Shown here in pieces: positions 6,562-10,709 of a stretch of DNA of 10,709 nt (within the stretch, counting starts at the first letter, position 1; each line of letters starts with the position of its first letter). The DNA comes from CF-13 sp036782775. GTDB taxonomy: Bacteria > Chloroflexota > Dormibacteria > CF-121. The position numbers and the translations under genes are program-made. The notes beneath the pieces were generated by a model, which did no database searches, was not told the origin of the DNA, and worked only from the letters and a program-made list of their open reading frames with translations. The DNA is taken from positions 1-10,709 of the forward strand of contig DAIPYJ010000094.1 in the NCBI GenBank assembly GCA_036782775.1, given 5' to 3'.

Positions 6562-6570
6562 GTCCGGTCA

Positions 6571-6576
6571 ATTATA
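6571..6576 (-). promoter_or_regulatory. TATAAT -10 box of the sulfur-carrier/nuo operon
   Basis: The minus strand reads a perfect TATAAT whose end is 9 nt before the ATG of the sulfur-carrier gene. With initiation about 7 nt after the box, the leader would be about 0-3 nt. No convincing -35 is present, because the expected position falls inside the GC-rich palindrome. No comparable box was noticed at the later gene junctions of the operon. Confidence 0.6.
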
Positions 6577-6581
6577 AGAAT

Positions 6582-6606
6582 GGCGCGGGCGACGATCGCC
6601 CGCGCC
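6582..6606 (-). terminator. Perfect 11-bp stem-loop after the permease gene
   Basis: An exact inverted repeat (GGCGCGGGCGA, 3-nt loop, TCGCCCGCGCC) starts 17 nt beyond the permease stop and is followed on the minus strand by ATTCTTATAATT. It fits an intrinsic terminator for the permease mRNA, with a weak U tract. It also covers the -35 region of the next operon, so it could act as an operator instead or as well. Confidence 0.6.
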
Positions 6607-6622
6607 CACTAGCGTTTCGAGC

Positions 6623-8167
6623 CTATTTGGTCGGCACGCCGGCCAACTCTGGAGTCGCGGGGGTCGCAGCCCCTTCGCCGGGCAGGACCTCGTACACGGC
6701 ATGGCCACGGCCGATCGCCCAGAAGACGACACCAATCAGAACGATGATCGCCATCGTCACGAACACCGTGATCTCGAACGGCGCTCGGTCGACACTCGAT
6801 GCCTGGCCCAACACGCCGCTGGTGAACAGTCCCGGCCAGAGCGAGAACACCGTGGCGACGACAGCGTAGACCCACGCGAGGGCCGCCACAACATAGACGC
6901 CAACCCAGCCGCCGCCGATCCTGTATGGACGGGGCGCGTTCGGGAACTTGTGTCGCAGGATCACCAGTGTCGGGAACACGAAGATGTAGGAGAAGGTCGT
7001 CGTCGAGATCGCGAGGCTCAACACCACGCCGAACAGCGACGCGAGTTGCCCGTTCGCAAAGATATGGTTCACGATGACGTTCGCCAGCAAGAAGATCGTC
7101 GCCAGGATGCCGGAAAGCACGTTGACCGGAACGGGCGTGCCAAACCGCTTCGAGAAGTAGCCGAGCCGCTTGGGGCCCGAGCCGGCGAGCGCACCGATCG
7201 CCATCATCCGGTCGGCACCCATCAGCCAGACGGTGCCGCTGGTGAGCAGCGAGAACACGATCGCTGCGCCGACGAAGAAGTTGAGGATATTCTCCCCGGT
7301 GCCACCCAGAACGTTGCCGACAACGGTCTGGTAGGCCGCGACGAAGCTACCGACGCTCGTCAGGTCCTTCGAGCTAAGGACCGCGATGACGCAGACGATC
7401 GGGATCGCGTAGGCAAGCGCGCTGACGATGCCCGAGCTGATCACCATGCGCGGAATGTCACGCTGCGGGTTCTCCATCTCCTCGCTGGCGTTGGTCGAGA
7501 TCTCGAAACCAACCCAGGCGAAGACGAGGACCCCGATGACGCCGATAAAGACGTCACCAGTGGGCTGCCAGCCGGTAAAGCTGCCGTGCCCCTTGCCTGC
7601 CAGCAAGGTCACCACCGCGAGAATTCCGAAGAGACCAATCAGCAAGAGGCGGACGATGCCGCCGTAATTCGGAACCCATTTCATCTGCCGCAGCGACAGG
7701 ATGTTCATCCCTACCGCGACCCAGATAAAGGCAGCGCCGACGAAGAATTCGAGCCAGCCGATGGTGCCGATGCCACCAAATGGCTTGCCCCAGAAGGTGT
7801 CCATCGCCGCGATCGCGGTGACCGCCAGCGTCCCTCCGAGCCAGACCGGATTGCTGATCCAGTACATGACGGCGGTGATGGCTCCCGCCAGGTGGCCGAA
7901 CGCGAGCCGGACCCACTCATAGACCGCGCCCTCGACCGGGAACGCCGATCCAAGCTCAGCCGTAATCAGCCCATACGGGATGAGGAACGTGATCGCCGAG
8001 ATGACGAGCCAGGTGATCGCCTGCGCGCCCTGCGTCGAGACGGCGCCAAGCGTGTCGAGCGCGACGATTGCGGATATCGTGAAAAAGACCAGGTCGAGCC
8101 GAAACAACGACTTCTTGAGCTTGCGCTTTTCCGCAAGCAGTTCGGTCGCCGCAGCCGCTTCTGCCAA
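6623..8167 (-). CDS. APC-superfamily amino acid permease
   Basis: A 514-residue secondary transporter of the amino acid-polyamine-organocation superfamily, with about 12 membrane helices between residues 25 and 490 and short hydrophilic ends. Helix 1 contains FFTISAIVALDTLG (28-41). The second helix ends in AELGSAFPVEGAVYEW (70-85), a family mark. The block FAWVGFEISTNASEEMENP (216-234), followed by QRDIPR, is the typical helix 6 and adjoining loop of APC carriers, and PYRIGGG occurs before the last helices. Substrate cannot be read; a glutamate, GABA or general amino acid carrier is possible. The TTG start is chosen because GGAGG lies 5 nt upstream. The gene has its own promoter and is followed by a stem-loop, so it is probably monocistronic. 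An amino acid ABC ATPase lies nearby, but no functional link is shown. Confidence 0.88.
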   Translation of the reverse strand: MAEAAAATELLAEKRKLKKSLFRLDLVFFTISAIVALDTLGAVSTQGAQAITWLVISAITFLIPYGLITAELGSAFPVEGAVYEWVRLAFGHLAGAITAVMYWISNPVWLGGTLAVTAIAAMDTFWGKPFGGIGTIGWLEFFVGAAFIWVAVGMNILSLRQMKWVPNYGGIVRLLLIGLFGILAVVTLLAGKGHGSFTGWQPTGDVFIGVIGVLVFAWVGFEISTNASEEMENPQRDIPRMVISSGIVSALAYAIPIVCVIAVLSSKDLTSVGSFVAAYQTVVGNVLGGTGENILNFFVGAAIVFSLLTSGTVWLMGADRMMAIGALAGSGPKRLGYFSKRFGTPVPVNVLSGILATIFLLANVIVNHIFANGQLASLFGVVLSLAISTTTFSYIFVFPTLVILRHKFPNAPRPYRIGGGWVGVYVVAALAWVYAVVATVFSLWPGLFTSGVLGQASSVDRAPFEITVFVTMAIIVLIGVVFWAIGRGHAVYEVLPGEGAATPATPELAGVPTK

Positions 8168-8172
8168 CTTAC

Positions 8173-8177
8173 CCTCC
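8173..8177 (-). promoter_or_regulatory. Ribosome binding site of the permease
   Basis: GGAGG within AAGGAGGGT on the minus strand lies 5 nt before the TTG codon. It is the strongest SD in the window and decides the rare TTG start. Confidence 0.75.
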
Positions 8178-8214
8178 TTGTGCGTGCTTGGCCCGTGAGA
8201 TGAGCCTCGCTCGC

Positions 8215-8243
8215 AATTTGGGGCAAGGCCAAACGCTTGTCAA
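8215..8243 (-). promoter_or_regulatory. Probable sigma70-type promoter of the permease
   Basis: The minus strand has a perfect TTGACA (8243-8238), a 17-nt spacer and CAAATT (8220-8215) as a poor -10. A start near 8208 would give a leader of about 40 nt carrying the SD site. The -35 match is exact; the -10 is weak. Confidence 0.45.
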
Positions 8244-8270
8244 GGACTAAACGACCCCGGTAGCCGCCGA

Positions 8271-8276
8271 TATACT
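8271..8276 (+). promoter_or_regulatory. TATACT -10 box of the oxidoreductase gene
   Basis: TATACT ends 9 nt before the ATG of the plus-strand oxidoreductase, the same spacing as TATAAT before the sulfur-carrier gene. There is no SD and no good -35, so a leaderless transcript is likely. The 118-nt divergent gap (8168-8285) holds this box and the permease promoter and nothing else that I can identify. Confidence 0.5.
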
Positions 8277-8285
8277 CGGCCGCGG

Positions 8286-9932
8286 ATGCCCGCCGAATAC
8301 GACGCCATCATCGTCGGCGGCGGCCACAACGGCCTGGCGACTGCCGCCTACCTCGGCCGTAGCGGGCTCAAAGTCCTGGTTCTGGAGCGGCGCCACGTTC
8401 TCGGCGGGGCCGCGGTCAGCGAGCATCCCTGGCCCGGCTATACCGTGTCGACCCTCTCGTACGTGCTTTCGCTGATGCCGCCCGAGGTCATCAGCGAGCT
8501 CGAGCTGCGCCGCCACGGCCTGACACTCTATCCCCTGGCCGCCGACTACTACGTCCCCTTTCCCGACGGCTCCCACCTGCTGCTCACCAAGGACGCGCAG
8601 CAGGCCCGGGCCGCGATCGCCAGGTTCTCGTCGAAGGATGCGCAGGCCTGGCCCGAATTCAGCGCCTATCTCGGCCGGATCGCCAGGCTCGTCCGGCCGC
8701 TGCTGTTGATGACCCCACCGGCGGTCGGGGCGAAGTCACCCTCAGACCTGCTGGAGCTGGCGCGCTTCGCCTGGAAACTCAAGGGCCTCGACGTCCAGCA
8801 AACCGCGGACTTCGTCAAGGTCATGACCCTCTCCGTCGCCGAGCTGCTCGAGGAATGGTTCGAGTCTCCCCAGGTCAAGGCTGCCCGCTGCGTTTCCGGC
8901 GCGATCGGCACCTACGGCGGGCCGTACACGCCGGGGACGGCTTACGTGCTGTTGCACCACTACATCGGCGAGATCGAGGGCCAGATGGCGGAGTGGGCCT
9001 TCGTCCGCGGAGGGACGGGCGCCGTCTCGCAGGCCATCGCCGACGACGCCCGGGAACATGGGGCCGAGATCCGGACCGATTCGCCCGTCGTCCGCGTCCT
9101 CGTCGAGGGCAACGCCGCCCGCGGGGTCGTGTTGCGGGACGGAACCGAGCTCAAGAGCCGGGCGGTTGTCTCCAACGCGCATCCCCGGATCACGTTCTGC
9201 GAGCTGCTCGACGCAGGGCAGCTACCGCCCGACTTCGTCCGCGCCATCGAGCGCTATAAGACGCGCTCGGGGACGGTCAAGGTCAACCTCGCGCTCGCGG
9301 AGCCCCCGCGTTTCGACGGCCTGAGCGAGGCGGACTCAGCCACGGCGGCGCGCTCCTTCATCCAGCTCTGCGACTCGATGGAGTACCTGGAACGCGCCTT
9401 CGACGACGCCAAGTACGGCCGGCCCTCCGCCGCGCCCTACTCCGACGGCGTGCTGCCGACGATGGCGGACGATTCGCTGGCGCCGGCCGGCAAGCACCTG
9501 ATGAGCTGCTTTACCCAATATGTCCCCGCCGGCTGGTCCCAGGCGCCGCACCGGGAGGAGCTGGAGGCCTACGCCGATCGGGTCGTCGACGGCTACGCCC
9601 GTTTCGCGCCCAATCTCAAGGGCGCGATCGAGCATCGCCAGGTGCTTGGCCCTTACGACATGGAGCAGGAGTACGGGCTGATCGGTGGCAACATCATGCA
9701 CGGCGACCTCACCCTCGACCAGCTGTTCTCCTGGCGTCCGGTGGCGGGCTATTGCGATTACCGGACGCCGATTCGCAACCTGTATCTGTGCGGCTCCGGC
9801 ACGCATCCAGGCGGCGGCATCAGCGGCATCAATGGACGCAATGCGGCGCGCGAGATCCTCAAAGACCTCAAACGGAGTCGCCGCTCACATTCCCCACGCT
9901 CGCGGGGCCAGGGCACGATGGGCGTTTCCTAA
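8286..9932 (+). CDS. PYROXD2/phytoene desaturase-like FAD-dependent oxidoreductase
   Basis: A 548-residue flavoprotein of the CrtI-like amine oxidase fold. The N-terminal dinucleotide motif DAIIVGGGHNGLATAAYLG (6-24) leads to Glu34 at the end of the second strand, which binds the FAD ribose, and GG at 40-41. The C-terminal FAD motif is NLYLCGSGTHPGGGISGING (498-517). The middle section, including YGGPYTPGTAYVLLHHYIG and WAFVRGGTGAVSQAI, matches the PYROXD2 subgroup of unknown substrate better than true carotenoid desaturases, and no crtB or other carotenoid gene is near. The last 20 or so residues are basic and look poorly conserved. The ATG follows a TATACT box by 9 nt, so the mRNA is probably leaderless. 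The gene is convergent with the ABC ATPase, with 18 nt between stops and no clear terminator. Confidence 0.87.
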   Translation: MPAEYDAIIVGGGHNGLATAAYLGRSGLKVLVLERRHVLGGAAVSEHPWPGYTVSTLSYVLSLMPPEVISELELRRHGLTLYPLAADYYVPFPDGSHLLLTKDAQQARAAIARFSSKDAQAWPEFSAYLGRIARLVRPLLLMTPPAVGAKSPSDLLELARFAWKLKGLDVQQTADFVKVMTLSVAELLEEWFESPQVKAARCVSGAIGTYGGPYTPGTAYVLLHHYIGEIEGQMAEWAFVRGGTGAVSQAIADDAREHGAEIRTDSPVVRVLVEGNAARGVVLRDGTELKSRAVVSNAHPRITFCELLDAGQLPPDFVRAIERYKTRSGTVKVNLALAEPPRFDGLSEADSATAARSFIQLCDSMEYLERAFDDAKYGRPSAAPYSDGVLPTMADDSLAPAGKHLMSCFTQYVPAGWSQAPHREELEAYADRVVDGYARFAPNLKGAIEHRQVLGPYDMEQEYGLIGGNIMHGDLTLDQLFSWRPVAGYCDYRTPIRNLYLCGSGTHPGGGISGINGRNAAREILKDLKRSRRSHSPRSRGQGTMGVS

Positions 9933-9950
9933 AGCAGGACGGGCCTTCTC

Positions 9951-10703
9951 CTAAAGCACTTTCGAAAGAAATGCCTGCGTCCGCTCGTGCTGCGGATTAG
10001 CGATCACGTCTTTTGGCTTCCCGGCTTCGACGACGATGCCGCCGTCCATGAAGACCAGGCTGTCGCCCACCTCGCGCGCGAATCCCATTTCGTGGGTGAC
10101 GACGATCATGGTCATGCCGTCCTCGGCAAGCCTGCGCATGACATCGAGCACCTCGCCGACGAGCTCGGGATCGAGCGCCGAAGTCGGCTCGTCAAAGAGC
10201 ATCAACTTCGGTTGCATCGCCAGCGCCCGGGCGATCGCGACGCGCTGCTGCTGCCCTCCGGACAACTGGTTCGGGTAGGCCTGAACCTTCTCGGCGAGCC
10301 CGACGCGCTCCAGCAATTGACGGCCACGCGCGACCGCCGCCTCGCGGCTCTCTTTCTTGACGCGCAGCGGCGCCTCGATGACGTTCTGAAGCGCGGTCAT
10401 GTGAGGAAAGAGGTTGAAGCGCTGAAAGACCATGCCGATCTCGGAGCGCTTGCGGCATACCTCCTCGTCGCGGAGCTCGTAGAGCCGGTCACCGCGCTGC
10501 TCGTAGCCGACCAGCGCGCCGTCGACCGACAACCGGCCGGCATCGATCTTTTCCAGGTGGTTGATACAGCGCAGAAACGTGCTCTTCCCTGAGCCGGACG
10601 GCCCGATCATGCACATGACCTCGCGCGGCTGAACCTCGAGGTTGATGCCACGCAGCACCTCGAGCCGGCCGAAATTCTTGTGGACCGCTTCCGCCTTGAC
10701 CAT
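9951..10703 (-). CDS. Polar amino acid ABC importer ATP-binding protein
   Basis: A 250-residue ATPase of the GlnQ/HisP type, essentially full length, that powers uptake of a polar amino acid through a membrane permease pair. Walker A is GPSGSGKST (34-42), the Q-loop is Gln94 in MVFQRFNLFPHM, the signature is LSGGQQQR (147-154), Walker B is LMLFDEPTSALD (167-178), and the switch His is His204 in VVTHE. The segment NLFPHMTALQNV is typical of polar amino acid importers. The ATG chosen is 6 nt from the window edge; the two codons before it contain no stop, so the true start may lie a few codons outside. Permease and binding-protein genes are not in the window and are probably upstream, off the right edge. 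The substrate cannot be read from this subunit. Confidence 0.93.
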   Translation of the reverse strand: MVKAEAVHKNFGRLEVLRGINLEVQPREVMCMIGPSGSGKSTFLRCINHLEKIDAGRLSVDGALVGYEQRGDRLYELRDEEVCRKRSEIGMVFQRFNLFPHMTALQNVIEAPLRVKKESREAAVARGRQLLERVGLAEKVQAYPNQLSGGQQQRVAIARALAMQPKLMLFDEPTSALDPELVGEVLDVMRRLAEDGMTMIVVTHEMGFAREVGDSLVFMDGGIVVEAGKPKDVIANPQHERTQAFLSKVL

Positions 10704-10709
10704 CGGTGC

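Noticed and set aside
6701..8203. 500-codon plus-strand open frame opposite the permease
   Set aside because: Low-complexity charged translation typical of the reverse of a hydrophobic gene. The permease frame on the minus strand has a clear SD and family motifs.
9933..9950. Possible bidirectional terminator between the convergent genes
   Set aside because: No stem of useful length with a T tract is visible in the 18-nt gap or the flanking gene ends.

Overview
The window is GC-rich, densely coded bacterial chromosome with no mobile element, CRISPR array or RNA gene that I can see. Most genes lie on the minus strand. Gene content (CysO-like sulfur carrier, stand-alone NIL-domain protein, PYROXD2-like oxidoreductase, complex I subunits), frequent GTG/TTG starts and two apparently leaderless promoters suggest a high-GC Chloroflexota, Dormibacterota or actinobacterial-type organism. 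I cannot fix the phylum from sequence reading alone.

Region 1 (minus strand, about 6606 down to 1, running off the left edge) looks like one nine-gene operon. Its order is a MoaD/CysO-like sulfur carrier, a NIL-domain protein, MnmA tRNA thiouridylase, a 100-residue three-helix membrane protein, a ferredoxin-NADP reductase-like flavoprotein, then nuoJ, nuoK, nuoL and nuoM (3' end cut off). Four junctions overlap by 4 nt and the other four have gaps of 4 to 24 nt. A TATAAT box 9 nt before the first ATG is the only clear promoter, and a perfect 11-bp hairpin just upstream separates the operon from the permease gene.

The main discovery candidate is in the nuo genes. The charged residues central to proton translocation in complex I are replaced at the same alignment positions in several subunits. 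The TM5 glutamate is Gln in NuoM and Ala in NuoL. The TM7 lysine of NuoM is Gln. Both membrane glutamates of NuoK are Gln, and a NuoJ helix glutamate appears to be Ala. The reading frames are otherwise intact, overlapping and full length. This looks like a complex I-type membrane arm kept under selection but with altered or lost pumping. It sits directly after an FNR-type flavoprotein and a novel small membrane protein, not after the usual nuoI/nuoH.

Region 2 (6623-8167, minus) is an APC-superfamily amino acid permease with its own SD-preceded TTG start and a sigma70-like promoter. It is divergent from Region 3 (8286-9932, plus), a PYROXD2/phytoene-desaturase-like FAD oxidoreductase with a TATACT box 9 nt before its ATG. 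Region 4 (9951 to the right edge, minus) is the ATPase of a polar amino acid ABC importer, convergent with the oxidoreductase; its permease and binding-protein partners would lie outside the window.
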